In this document: one piece after another, positions 8,808 to 16,939 of the stretch
Position numbering within the stretch: position 1 is the first letter of the stretch
Layout of the letters: every line of letters starts with the position of its first letter
Source: Rhodobacter huangdaonensis
GTDB lineage: Bacteria; Pseudomonadota; Alphaproteobacteria; Rhodobacterales; Rhodobacteraceae
Length of the DNA stretch: 64,000 nucleotides
Assembly (NCBI RefSeq): GCF_004022465.1
Contig: NZ_SAVA01000009.1
Span: 62,001-126,000 of the forward strand
Reading direction: 5' to 3'
Notes under the pieces: generated by a model
Told to the model about the DNA's origin: nothing
Seen by the model: only the letters and a program-made list of their open reading frames with translations
Databases searched by the model: none
Program-made: the position numbers and the translations under genes

Positions 8808-9517
8808 GCGCCGCGCCGGTTCTCCTTTCGGGCACGGTGCGGATGGGCGCGCGCACGCTCTTCCCGCCGCTGCGGCTCGAGCTTGCGCCCGGGCGCTGGA
8901 CGGCGCTGCTCGGCCCCTCGGGCGTCGGCAAATCGACGCTGCTGCGGCTGCTCGCCGGCCTGCCGATCGGCGGCACCTTCGAGGGACGGGTCGAGAACCG
9001 CCCCCCGGTCGCGCTGATGGCGCAGGACCCGGCGCTGCTGCCGTGGCTGACGGCGCGGCAGAATGCGGCGCTCGGGGCGCGGCTGCGCGGCGAGGCGGCG
9101 GACCGCGACCGGCTCGCCGCGGTCTTGCGCCGCACCGGCCTTGCCGATCACGGCGACAAACACCCGGCAGCGCTTTCGGGCGGGCAGCGGCAGCGCGTGG
9201 CGCTGGCCCGCACGCTGATGGAGGACCGCGCGCTCGTACTGCTCGACGAGCCGTTCTCGGCGCTCGATGCACGGATGCGGCTGGCGATGCAGGATCTTGC
9301 GGCCGAGCTGCTGCGCGGCCGGACGGTGCTGATCGTCACCCATGACCCGGCCGAGGCCGCACGGCTGGCCGATCGCATCTTCCTGATGACGGAAACCGGG
9401 CTGACAGAGGAGGCCGCCCCGGCATGCCCTGCCCCGCGCCCGCCCGCCGACCCGGCGGTGCTTGCCTGTCAGGGCGCGCTCCTGACCCGGCTGACGGAGG
9501 CCCCGGCATGCGCCTGA
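8804..9517 (+). CDS. thiZ: Thiamine-pyrimidine ABC transporter, ATPase
   Basis: 237 aa. Walker A 'GPSGVGKSTLL' (about residues 37-47), Q-loop 'LMAQDPALLPWL', signature 'LSGGQRQRVALARTL', Walker B 'LVLLDEPFSALD' and the switch histidine 'IVTHD' are complete. The C-terminal ~40 residues are a variable Pro/Ala-rich tail. Start at 8804 overlaps the tenA stop. Confidence 0.93.
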   Translation: MSAAPVLLSGTVRMGARTLFPPLRLELAPGRWTALLGPSGVGKSTLLRLLAGLPIGGTFEGRVENRPPVALMAQDPALLPWLTARQNAALGARLRGEAADRDRLAAVLRRTGLADHGDKHPAALSGGQRQRVALARTLMEDRALVLLDEPFSALDARMRLAMQDLAAELLRGRTVLIVTHDPAEAARLADRIFLMTETGLTEEAAPACPAPRPPADPAVLACQGALLTRLTEAPACA

Positions 9518-10251
9518 CCCGGTTTCTCGCCCCGTCCGCAATCGCGGCGGGTTTCGTGCTGCTGTGGCAGGGGCTGATCCTTGCCACCGGCCTGCCGCCC
9601 TTCCTGCTGCCCGGGCCGGGCGCCGTCGCCGCAGCGCTGATCGCCCAGCGCGAGGTGCTGACCGGGGCCGCCCTGCGCACCCTAGCCGAGGTGCTGGCAG
9701 GCTTCGCGCTGGGGGCCGGCAGCGGCGCCATGCTCGCCGTCGCGATGGCGGCCTGGCCACGGCTTGCCGCCACGCTGCGACCGGCGCTGCTGATCTCGCA
9801 GGTGATCCCGACCTTCGCGCTGGCGCCGATCCTGACGCTCTGGCTCGGCTATGGCATGGCGCCGAAGATCGTGGTGACGGCGCTGATCTGCTTCTTCCCG
9901 GTAGCCTCGGCCTTCCTCGACGGGCTCGAACGCACCTCGCCGGCCTGCCGCGACCTCGCCCGCACGATGGGCGCGGGCCCAGCGCGCGAGATGTGGCACC
10001 TGCGCATCCCGATGGCGCTGCCGCTGCTCGGCAGCGGGCTGAAGCTCGCCGCGATCTATGCGCCGGTCGGCGCGGTGATCGGCGAATGGGTCGGCGGGTC
10101 GGAAGGGCTCGGGGCGGTGATGATCCATGCCAATGGCCGGATGCGGATCGACCTCAGCTTTGCCGCGCTCACGGTGGTGACGGCGCTCGCCCTCGCCTTC
10201 CATGCCGGCATCAGCCTGGCGGTGCGGCGCGGGCTTGCGCGCTTCGGCTGA
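9508..10251 (+). CDS. thiX: Thiamine-pyrimidine ABC transporter, permease
   Basis: 247 aa with about six hydrophobic helices. The EAA loop is clear: 'ARTMGAGPAREMWHLRIP' (residues about 151-168). GGAGG at 9496-9500 sets the ATG at 9508, inside the end of thiZ. Last gene of the TPP-controlled operon; a strong hairpin follows. Confidence 0.92.
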   Translation: MRLTRFLAPSAIAAGFVLLWQGLILATGLPPFLLPGPGAVAAALIAQREVLTGAALRTLAEVLAGFALGAGSGAMLAVAMAAWPRLAATLRPALLISQVIPTFALAPILTLWLGYGMAPKIVVTALICFFPVASAFLDGLERTSPACRDLARTMGAGPAREMWHLRIPMALPLLGSGLKLAAIYAPVGAVIGEWVGGSEGLGAVMIHANGRMRIDLSFAALTVVTALALAFHAGISLAVRRGLARFG

Positions 10252-10278
10252 GCGCACGCCCCTTTCCCCGGGGGCCGG

Positions 10279-10307
10279 GGCAAGGCCCGCACAGTGCGGG
10301 CCTTGCC
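10279..10307. terminator. Strong hairpin between thiX and prpB (convergent)
   Basis: Perfect 13-bp stem with a 3-base loop (GGCAAGGCCCGCA / TGCGGGCCTTGCC) between two convergent operons. No long T run on either side, but its symmetry and position suggest that it ends transcription in both directions. Confidence 0.7.
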
Positions 10308-10328
10308 GTCTGTCATCCGCGCCGGGGC

Positions 10329-11243
10329 TCAGGCGTTCCAGTCAGGCGCGACCGAGGCCGCGATGCTGCGGTCAAGCGCCTCGAAGGCATTGAGCCCGAT
10401 GATGTCGTAAAGCTCGTGCCGGGTCTGCATCTCGGGGATCATCGCGGTGGTCGCGCCATCGCGGGCGATCGCCGCATAGAGCCGCTCCTGTGCCCTGTTC
10501 GCGACCCGCAGCGAGGACACCGGCCAGATCACCATGTCATAGCCGAGCGCCTCGAACTCGGCCGCGCTCAGCGCCGGCGTGCGGCCGAACTCGGTCATGT
10601 TAGCGAGCAGCTTCACCCCGGGCAGCGCGGCACGGACCTCGCGGAACATCTCGACCGAGGTCAGCGCCTCGGGGAAGATCGCGTCCGCCCCCGCCTCGAC
10701 GTAAAGCTTCGCGCGCGCGATCGCCCCCTCGAGCCCCTCGGACGCCGCCGCATCGGTGCGCGCGATGATGACGAGATCGCGCGCCGCCCGCGCCGCCGCC
10801 GCCACCTTCGCCGCCATGTCGGCGGCGGCGGCCAGCTTCTTGTCGTTCAGATGGCCGCATTTCTTCGGCAAGAGCTGATCTTCCAGATGCACGGCACCGG
10901 CGCCGGCCTCCTCGAAGACGCGCACCATGTGCATGACGTTCAGCGCCTCGCCATAGCCGGTGTCGCCATCGACGAGAAGCGGCAGCCCCGAGGCCCGCGC
11001 GATCTGTCGGATGAAGAAGGCGACCTCGTCGACGGTGATGATGCCAAGGTCCGGCAGCCCCATCGAGGCGGTCATCGCCGCCCCCGAGAGATAGAGCGCG
11101 TCAAATCCCGCGGCCTTCGCCTGCAAGGCAGCCTGGCCGTTGTGCGCGCCGGGCAGGCGCAGGATGCCGGGCGCATCGAGCGCGCGGCGGAAGCGGCGCC
11201 CGGCGCTGTCGCCGGGCAGGTCATCTGCGATCAGATAGGGCAT
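10329..11243 (-). CDS. prpB: 2-methylisocitrate lyase
   Basis: 304 aa, isocitrate lyase/PEP mutase fold. Splits 2-methylisocitrate to pyruvate and succinate. The catalytic 'KKCGH' is at 127-131, with 'DGDTGYGEALNV' (metal binding) at 92-103 and 'HLEDQ' at 119-123. The length is that of PrpB rather than AceA. Runs four bases after prpC in the same direction. Confidence 0.93.
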   Translation of the reverse strand: MPYLIADDLPGDSAGRRFRRALDAPGILRLPGAHNGQAALQAKAAGFDALYLSGAAMTASMGLPDLGIITVDEVAFFIRQIARASGLPLLVDGDTGYGEALNVMHMVRVFEEAGAGAVHLEDQLLPKKCGHLNDKKLAAAADMAAKVAAAARAARDLVIIARTDAAASEGLEGAIARAKLYVEAGADAIFPEALTSVEMFREVRAALPGVKLLANMTEFGRTPALSAAEFEALGYDMVIWPVSSLRVANRAQERLYAAIARDGATTAMIPEMQTRHELYDIIGLNAFEALDRSIAASVAPDWNA

Positions 11244-11247
11244 GGTC

Positions 11248-12417
11248 TCACTCCGGATAGGCGGTCAGCAGGCCGCCGCGCTGCGCGATCGGCAGGAACT
11301 TGCGGTCCTCGGGGCCGGTGTAGTTGGCCGAGGGGCGGATGATCTTGTTATCAAGCCGCTGCTCGACCACATGCGCGCCCCAGCCCGCGGTGCGGGCGAT
11401 GACGAAGATCGGCGTGAACATCGCCGTCGGCACGCCCAGCAGGTGATAGGAGACGGCCGAATACCAGTCGAGGTTCGGGAACATCGCCTTCGCCTCCCAC
11501 ATCACCTGCTCGATCCGCTCCGCGACCGAGAACATCTTCATCGAGCCGGCTTCCTCGGCCAGGCTGCGCGCGACGCGCTTGATGACGACGTTGCGCGGGT
11601 CGGCCACGGTATAGACCGGGTGACCGAAGCCGATCACCACCTCCTTCGCCGCGACGCGGGCGCGGATGTCGGCCTCGGCCGCGTCGGGGCTCGGGTAGCG
11701 CTTCTGGATCTCGAAGGCGACCTCGTTCGCGCCGCCGTGCTTCGGCCCGCGCAGCGCACCAATCGCGCCCGCCACCGCCGAATAGACGTCCGACCCCGTC
11801 CCCGCGATCGTGCGCGCGGTGAAGGTCGAGGCGTTGAACTCGTGCTCGGCGTAAAGGATCAGCGTCGTGTGCATCGCCCGCACATGCTCGGGCGTGGGCG
11901 GTCCTCCATGCAGCAGGTGCAGGAAATGGCCGGCGATGGACTCGTCCCCGGTCTCGACCTCGATCCGCCGCCCGTTCTGCGCGAAGTGATACCAGTAGAG
12001 CAGCATCGAGCCCTGCGCCGCGATCAGCCGGTCGGCGATGTCGCGCGCGCCCGGTGTGTTGTGATCGGCAGCCTCGGGCAGCGCGCAGCCCATCGCCGAG
12101 ACGCCCGAGCGCAGCACGTCCATCGGATGCGCGGCGGCCGGGATCGCCTCGAGCGTCGCGCGCACCGCCTGCGGCAGGCCGCGCAGCGCGCGCAGCTTCG
12201 CTTTGTAGGCGGTCAGTTCCGCCTCGGTCGGCAGGCTGCCGTGAATGAGCAGATGCGCGATTTCCTCGTACTCGCAGGTCTCGGCGATATCGAGGATGTC
12301 ATAGCCGCGGTAATGCAGATCGTTGCCACTTTGACCGACCGAGCACAGCGCGGTATTGCCCGCCACCACGCCCGAGAGCGCCACCGACTTCTTCGGCTTT
12401 CTCACCTCGCCGCTCAT
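11248..12417 (-). CDS. prpC: 2-methylcitrate synthase
   Basis: 389 aa citrate-synthase-fold enzyme condensing propionyl-CoA and oxaloacetate. 'LRYRGYDI'-type N-terminus ('LHYRGYDILD'), catalytic His in 'LYAEHEFNASTF' and 'GPKHGGANE', and 'GFGHPVY' are present. The short form and its place between prpB and prpD favour PrpC over GltA. The ATG at 12417 overlaps the end of prpD; an upstream extension of the frame lies antisense-like over prpD and is ignored. Confidence 0.93.
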   Translation of the reverse strand: MSGEVRKPKKSVALSGVVAGNTALCSVGQSGNDLHYRGYDILDIAETCEYEEIAHLLIHGSLPTEAELTAYKAKLRALRGLPQAVRATLEAIPAAAHPMDVLRSGVSAMGCALPEAADHNTPGARDIADRLIAAQGSMLLYWYHFAQNGRRIEVETGDESIAGHFLHLLHGGPPTPEHVRAMHTTLILYAEHEFNASTFTARTIAGTGSDVYSAVAGAIGALRGPKHGGANEVAFEIQKRYPSPDAAEADIRARVAAKEVVIGFGHPVYTVADPRNVVIKRVARSLAEEAGSMKMFSVAERIEQVMWEAKAMFPNLDWYSAVSYHLLGVPTAMFTPIFVIARTAGWGAHVVEQRLDNKIIRPSANYTGPEDRKFLPIAQRGGLLTAYPE

Positions 12418-13931
12418 TTCGCCCTCCAGTCGAAGATGCCATGGGGCCGGGCCGCGCCGAGCCGGTCGGCCTCCACCGCGAAATTGAGCTGGCCGAGATC
12501 GCCCGGCTTCAGCTCTGCCAGCCCCTCGGCTGCCTCGAGGAAACGCCTCTGCTCGGCCGCGCTCAGCACGCCCTCGGACAGGGTCAGGAACTTGTGGATG
12601 TAATTGCTGCGCACGAAGGGGCGCGCGCCGTCCGGGTGCGCATCGGCGAGCGCGAGTTCGTCGACGATCTTCGAGCCGTCGTCGAGCGTCACCGTGACCC
12701 GCCCGCCAAAGGCCTTCTCCTTCGGGTCGCGGGCATGATAGCGGCGCGTCCATTCCGGGTCCTCGGCGGTCGAGATCTTGTGCCACAGCGCCACCGTCGA
12801 GGGCCGCTGCGCGCGCTCGGGGGCATAGCTCGCCACGTGATGCCAGCCGCCGTCCTCCAGCGCGACGGCGAAGATGTACATGATCGAATGGTCGAGCGTC
12901 TCGCGCGAGGCCTTCGGGTCCATCTTCTGCGGGTCGTTCGCGCCGGTGCCGATGACGTTGTGGGTGTGATGCGAGGTCTCGATCAGGATCGAGCGCACCC
13001 GCGACAGATCGCCGATCTTCGGCCCCATCCGGCGTGCGAGGTCGATCAAGGCCTGCGACTGGTATTCGGCCGAATGCTCCTTCGTATAGGTATCGAGGAT
13101 CGCGCGCTTCGCCTCGCCCTTTTCGGGCAGCGGCACGTGATAGACCGCCTCGGGCCCACCGAGCATCCAGGCGATGAAGCCGTCCTCGCCCTCCCAGGCG
13201 GGGCTCGGCGCGCCCTCGCCGCGCATCACCCGGTCGACCGCCTCGATCGCCATCTTGCCGGCGAAGGCGGGGGCATAGGCCTTCCAGCTGGAAATCTCGC
13301 CCTTGCGGCTTTGCCGGGTGGTGGTGGTGACGTGCAGCGCCTGCTGGATCGCCTGATAAATCACCTCGACGGGCAGGTTCAGCGCCGTGCCGATGCCGGC
13401 CGCCGCCGAGGGGCCGAGATGGGCGATGTGGTCGATCTTGTGCTCGTGCAGGCAGATCCCCTTCACCAGGTCGACCTGGATCTCGTAGCCGGTGGCAAGA
13501 CCGCGGATGAGGTCCGCCCCCGACAGCCCGCAATGCTGCGCGACCGCGAGGATCGGCGGGATGTTGTCGCCCGGGTGCGAGTATTCGGCGGCCAGGAAGG
13601 TGTCGTGGAAATCAAGCTCGCGCACCGCCGTGCCGTTCGCCCAGGCCGCCCATTCGGGGCTGACCCGGGTGCCCGCGGCCATGCCGAAGACCGTGGCGCC
13701 CGGCGCATAGGGGTGGCACAGCGCCTGCGCCCGGGCCGAGGCCACCGGCCGGCGCGCGACCGACGCCGCAGCGACCGCCGCATTGTCGATCACCCGGTTG
13801 ACGATCATCTCGACCACATCGGCCTCGACCGCCACCGGATCGGCCGCCACCTCGGCGATCTTCCACGCCAGCTGGTCCTCGCGCGCCAGATGTTCGGCGG
13901 AGCGATAGCGCCGCACCTCATGCATTTTCAT
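12414..13931 (-). CDS. prpD: 2-methylcitrate dehydratase
   Basis: 505 aa MmgE/PrpD protein that dehydrates 2-methylcitrate to 2-methylaconitate. Family features: 'DTFLAAEYSHPGDNIPPILA', 'GLATGYEIQVDLV', 'KAYAPAFAGKMAIEA', 'SAEYQSQALIDLARRM'. Length fits the iron-sulfur-independent PrpD. It overlaps the thioesterase stop and the prpC start by 4 bp each, so the four genes are one operon. Confidence 0.93.
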   Translation of the reverse strand: MKMHEVRRYRSAEHLAREDQLAWKIAEVAADPVAVEADVVEMIVNRVIDNAAVAAASVARRPVASARAQALCHPYAPGATVFGMAAGTRVSPEWAAWANGTAVRELDFHDTFLAAEYSHPGDNIPPILAVAQHCGLSGADLIRGLATGYEIQVDLVKGICLHEHKIDHIAHLGPSAAAGIGTALNLPVEVIYQAIQQALHVTTTTRQSRKGEISSWKAYAPAFAGKMAIEAVDRVMRGEGAPSPAWEGEDGFIAWMLGGPEAVYHVPLPEKGEAKRAILDTYTKEHSAEYQSQALIDLARRMGPKIGDLSRVRSILIETSHHTHNVIGTGANDPQKMDPKASRETLDHSIMYIFAVALEDGGWHHVASYAPERAQRPSTVALWHKISTAEDPEWTRRYHARDPKEKAFGGRVTVTLDDGSKIVDELALADAHPDGARPFVRSNYIHKFLTLSEGVLSAAEQRRFLEAAEGLAELKPGDLGQLNFAVEADRLGAARPHGIFDWRAK

Positions 13932-14332
13932 GCCCTTGTCTCCTTCCTCTGACTGTCTTCGGCGATCGCCCGCGGCCGCCCGGCCCCGTCCACCGCCACC
14001 ATCTCGAACCGCCCCGCGAGAACCGCGCGCCGCGCGCCGGTGCCAAGGTCCTCGGCCACGCCCGCGACCGAAACGCTCATCGAGCTGCGCCCGACGCGGA
14101 TCACCTCGGAGCGCAGCTCCAGAAGTTCGCCGACCCGGATCGGCGTGGCGAAATCCACCCGGTCCGAGCGCGCCATGACCACCGCACCGCGGGCCCGCCG
14201 GATCGCGACGACGAAGGCCGCCTTCGCCATCAGCGCGAGCGCATTGCCGCCGAACAACGTGCCGTAATGGTTTGCCTGCTCGGGGAAGATGATCTCGACC
14301 ATCACCGCCGGGGCGTCGGGAACATGGGTCAT
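13928..14332 (-). CDS. Acyl-CoA thioesterase, hotdog fold
   Basis: 134 aa, YciA/BFIT-like: 'MVEIIFPEQANHYGTLFGG' with the catalytic region N-H-x-G-T-L-F-G-G, then 'ARSDRVDFATPIRVGE'. Likely hydrolyses a short-chain acyl-CoA, possibly propionyl-CoA to relieve CoA trapping (inference from the operon). The ATG at 14332 has an AAAGGAG seven bases upstream. The frame is open to 14392, but that extension would leave no room for the divergent promoter. Confidence 0.85.
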   Translation of the reverse strand: MTHVPDAPAVMVEIIFPEQANHYGTLFGGNALALMAKAAFVVAIRRARGAVVMARSDRVDFATPIRVGELLELRSEVIRVGRSSMSVSVAGVAEDLGTGARRAVLAGRFEMVAVDGAGRPRAIAEDSQRKETRA

Positions 14333-14469
14333 GCGGGGCTCCTTTGCCGCTTTCCTCTGGATCGGCAGGAAGACCTTTTCACACCTGAGCACTTCGTTTA
14401 AACTACTGAAAATGCTTATGTTTGCGAAAGATTTCTGCGGGTTTTGCGAATGTTGCGAAGGATCGAAAG
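14333..14469. promoter_or_regulatory. Divergent prp/pccR promoter with three TTGCGAA boxes
   Basis: 137-bp gap between the prp operon and its divergent regulator. TTGCGAA occurs at 14422-14428, 14444-14450 and 14453-14459, directly before the regulator start. RamB/ScfR-type regulators bind TTTGCAAA-like repeats, so these are probable operators for the adjacent PccR-type protein, with autoregulation likely. No clean -35/-10 pair stood out. Confidence 0.6.
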
Positions 14470-15855
14470 ATGAAGAAACCCTTCATGGGGGTGCGGCTGC
14501 GCCGGCTGCGCGAGGACCACGGCATGACCCAGGTCGCGCTGGCGCGCGCGCTTGAACTCAGCCCGAGCTATCTGAACCAGATGGAGAAGAACCAGCGCCC
14601 GCTGACGGTGCCGGTGCTGCTGAAGCTGAACGCGGTCTTCGGGCTCGATGTGCAGCTCTTCTCCGAATCCGACGAGGCGCGGCTGATCCCCGATCTGCGC
14701 GCGGCCCTCGCCGATCAGGGCGCCGGCGCCTCGATGGTCGAGCTGCGCGAGCTCGCCGCCAACATGCCCGGCGTTGCCCGCACGATCATCGCGATGCAGG
14801 CGCGGCTGCGCGAGAACGCCGAGCGAATCGACCTGATGAACGGGCGCATCATCGGCGGGCTCGGCGGAACGCCCGCCCCGTTCGAGGCGGTGCGCGACTG
14901 GTTCTATGTGCAGCGCAATTACATCCCGAGCCTCGACGAGGCGGCCGAGGCGATCGGCCGCGGCCTGCGCCCCGGGCGGATGGCCGAGGGGCTGACCGAC
15001 CGGCTCGCCGGGCGGCACGGCATCCGCGTCACGCTTGATGAAGACGCGCCCGCGCTGCGTCGCCACGACCCGGCGGCGCGGGTGCTGCACCTGTCCGCCC
15101 GGTTACGCCCCGGTCAGCGCGCCTTCCAGATCGCGACGCAGATCGCCTTTCTCGAACAGGGTGCCGAGATCGACCGGCTCACCGCCGAGGCCGGCATGGA
15201 AAGCGACGAGGCGCGCGGCCTGTTGCGCATCGGCCTGGCGAATTACTTCGCCGGCGCGCTGATCCTGCCCTATGGCGCCTTCATCGAGGCGGCCGAGGCC
15301 GAGCGCTATGACATCGAGCTGCTCGCGCGCCGCTTCGGCGTCGGCTTCGAGACCACCTGCCACCGGCTCTCGACGCTGCAGCGGCCGCAGGCGCGTGGCG
15401 TGCCGTTCTTCTTCATCCGGGTCGACCGCGCCGGCAACATCTCGAAGCGGCAATCGGCGACCGATTTCCATTTCTCGCGGATCGGCGGCTCCTGCCCGCT
15501 GTGGAACGTCTACGAGGCGTTCTCGCGCCCGGGCGAGGTTCTGACGCAGGTGGCGCAGATGCCCGACGGCCGGTCCTACCTGTGGGTGGCGCGCACGGTG
15601 AGCCACGGCGCGGGCGGCTATGGCGCGCCTGTGAAACGCTTCGCCGTGGCGCTCGGCTGCGACCTCGCCCATGCCGAGCGGCTGGTCTATGCGCAGGGCG
15701 TCGAGCTGCGCAGCCCCGCCCGCGCGACACCGATCGGCGCGGGCTGCAAGGTCTGCGACCGCCCCGCCTGCCCGCAGCGCGCCTTTCCGATGACCGGGCG
15801 CCCGCTGCGCCCCGACCCGGACCGCTCGCGCTTCCCCCCCTATTCGAGCGACTGA
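14470..15855 (+). CDS. pccR: PccR/ScfR-type short-chain acyl-CoA regulator
   Basis: 461 aa. N-terminal XRE helix-turn-helix (residues 1-65, 'VALARALELSPSYLNQMEKN'), an IrrE/ImmA-like middle domain (about 150-290; 'ATQIAFLEQGAEID' and a degenerate metal site) and a C-terminal domain with 'CPLWNVYEAFSRPGEVL' and 'GCKVCDRPACPQRAFP' (clustered Cys). This is the RamB/PrpR/PccR architecture; characterised members sense acyl-CoA and control propionyl-CoA use. ATG 14470 has GAAGGA 7-8 bases upstream; a TTG at 14422 in the same frame would lie inside the operator boxes and is less likely. Confidence 0.85.
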   Translation: MKKPFMGVRLRRLREDHGMTQVALARALELSPSYLNQMEKNQRPLTVPVLLKLNAVFGLDVQLFSESDEARLIPDLRAALADQGAGASMVELRELAANMPGVARTIIAMQARLRENAERIDLMNGRIIGGLGGTPAPFEAVRDWFYVQRNYIPSLDEAAEAIGRGLRPGRMAEGLTDRLAGRHGIRVTLDEDAPALRRHDPAARVLHLSARLRPGQRAFQIATQIAFLEQGAEIDRLTAEAGMESDEARGLLRIGLANYFAGALILPYGAFIEAAEAERYDIELLARRFGVGFETTCHRLSTLQRPQARGVPFFFIRVDRAGNISKRQSATDFHFSRIGGSCPLWNVYEAFSRPGEVLTQVAQMPDGRSYLWVARTVSHGAGGYGAPVKRFAVALGCDLAHAERLVYAQGVELRSPARATPIGAGCKVCDRPACPQRAFPMTGRPLRPDPDRSRFPPYSSD

Positions 15856-15856
15856 G

Positions 15857-15872
15857 CCCCCCTTTCCGGGGG
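15857..15872. terminator. Small GC hairpin between convergent pccR and nrdF
   Basis: CCCCCC-TTTCC-GGGGG between the pccR stop and the nrdF stop, 26 bp apart. Short, but the only candidate terminator for two convergent genes. Confidence 0.45.
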
Positions 15873-15882
15873 CCGCCGGGTC

Positions 15883-16857
15883 TCAGAAATCCCAGTCCGC
15901 ATCCTCCGTCGCGACCGCCTTGCCGATCACATAGGACGAGCCCGAGCCCGAGAAGAAATCGTGATTCTCGTCGGCATTCGGGCTCAGCGCGGCAAGGATC
16001 GCCGGGTTCACCCGGCACAGCTCGTCGGGGAAGAGGGTCTCGAAGCCGAGGTTCTGCAGCGCCTTGTTCGCGTTGTAATGCAGGAAGGCCTTCACGTCTT
16101 CGCTCAGCCCGAGCGGGTCATAGAGCGTCTCGGTATAGCGGCACTCGATCGCATAAAGGTCGAAGATCAGCGCGAAGGCGAAATCCTTGATCTCCTGCCG
16201 CTCGGCCGCGCTCAGCCGCTCCAGCCCGCGCTGGAACTTGTAGCCGATGTAATAGCCATGCACCGCCTCGTCGCGGATGATGAGGCGGATCAGATCGGCA
16301 GTATTGGTCAGCCGCGCCCGGCTCGACCAGTGCATCGGCAGGTAGAAGCCCGAGTAGAACAGGAAACTTTCCAGAAAGACGCTCGCCACCTTCTTCTTCA
16401 GCGGCTGCGAGGCGGCATCGTATTCGTCGAGGATCAGCCGCGCCTTCTGCTGCAGATGCGGGTTCTCCTCGGACCAGCGGAAGGCCTCGTCGACCTCGGG
16501 GGTCGAGCACAGCGTCGAGAAGATCGAGGAATAGGAGCGCGCATGCACCGCCTCCATGAAGGCGATGTTGGTCAGCACCGCCTCCTCATGCGGGGTGACC
16601 GCATCGGGCATCAGCGCGGGCGCGCCCACGGTGTTCTGGATCGTGTCCAGAAGCGTCAGCCCGGTGAACACCCGGATCGTCAGCCGCTGCTCGTCCCCGG
16701 TCAGCTGCGACCAGCTCTGGATGTCATTCGACAGCGGCACCTTCTCGGGCAGCCAGAAATTCACCGTCAGCCGGTTCCAGATCTCCAGATCCTTGTCGTC
16801 CTGAACCCGGTTCCAGTTGATCGCTCGCGGCACCGGCCGCCCCGCAAAATCCTTCAT
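15883..16857 (-). CDS. nrdF: Class Ib ribonucleotide reductase, small (radical) subunit
   Basis: 324 aa. Holds the dimetal/tyrosyl radical cofactor. Metal ligands are recognisable in 'NIAFMEAVHARSYSSIF' and 'RDEAVHGYYIGYKF'. The length and the absence of an NrdB-type N-terminus, along with nrdE, nrdI and nrdH next door, make it NrdF. The ATG at 16857 follows a GGGGCCGAGACA region; upstream open frame is rejected as it enters the intergenic hairpin repeat. Confidence 0.94.
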   Translation of the reverse strand: MKDFAGRPVPRAINWNRVQDDKDLEIWNRLTVNFWLPEKVPLSNDIQSWSQLTGDEQRLTIRVFTGLTLLDTIQNTVGAPALMPDAVTPHEEAVLTNIAFMEAVHARSYSSIFSTLCSTPEVDEAFRWSEENPHLQQKARLILDEYDAASQPLKKKVASVFLESFLFYSGFYLPMHWSSRARLTNTADLIRLIIRDEAVHGYYIGYKFQRGLERLSAAERQEIKDFAFALIFDLYAIECRYTETLYDPLGLSEDVKAFLHYNANKALQNLGFETLFPDELCRVNPAILAALSPNADENHDFFSGSGSSYVIGKAVATEDADWDF

Positions 16858-16865
16858 TGTCTCGG

Positions 16866-16922
16866 CCCCTTTTTCTTGGCGCAAATACTCCGGGGGTCCG
16901 GGGGCAGCGCCCCCGGCCGGCA
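16866..16922. repeat. Intergenic hairpin repeat between nrdE and nrdF
   Basis: GGGGGCAGCGCCCCC (16901-16915) next to CCGGGGGTCCGGGGG and 'GCAAATACTCCGG'. It resembles a GC-rich intergenic hairpin that I recall recurring in Rhodobacteraceae genomes; only one copy is in this window, so this is memory, not proof. It may attenuate or stabilise the nrd mRNA. Confidence 0.4.
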
Positions 16923-16939
16923 CCGGTCACGACCGCCCG

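Noticed and set aside
12441..13952. 503-codon open frame on the plus strand
   Set aside because: Antisense shadow of prpD.
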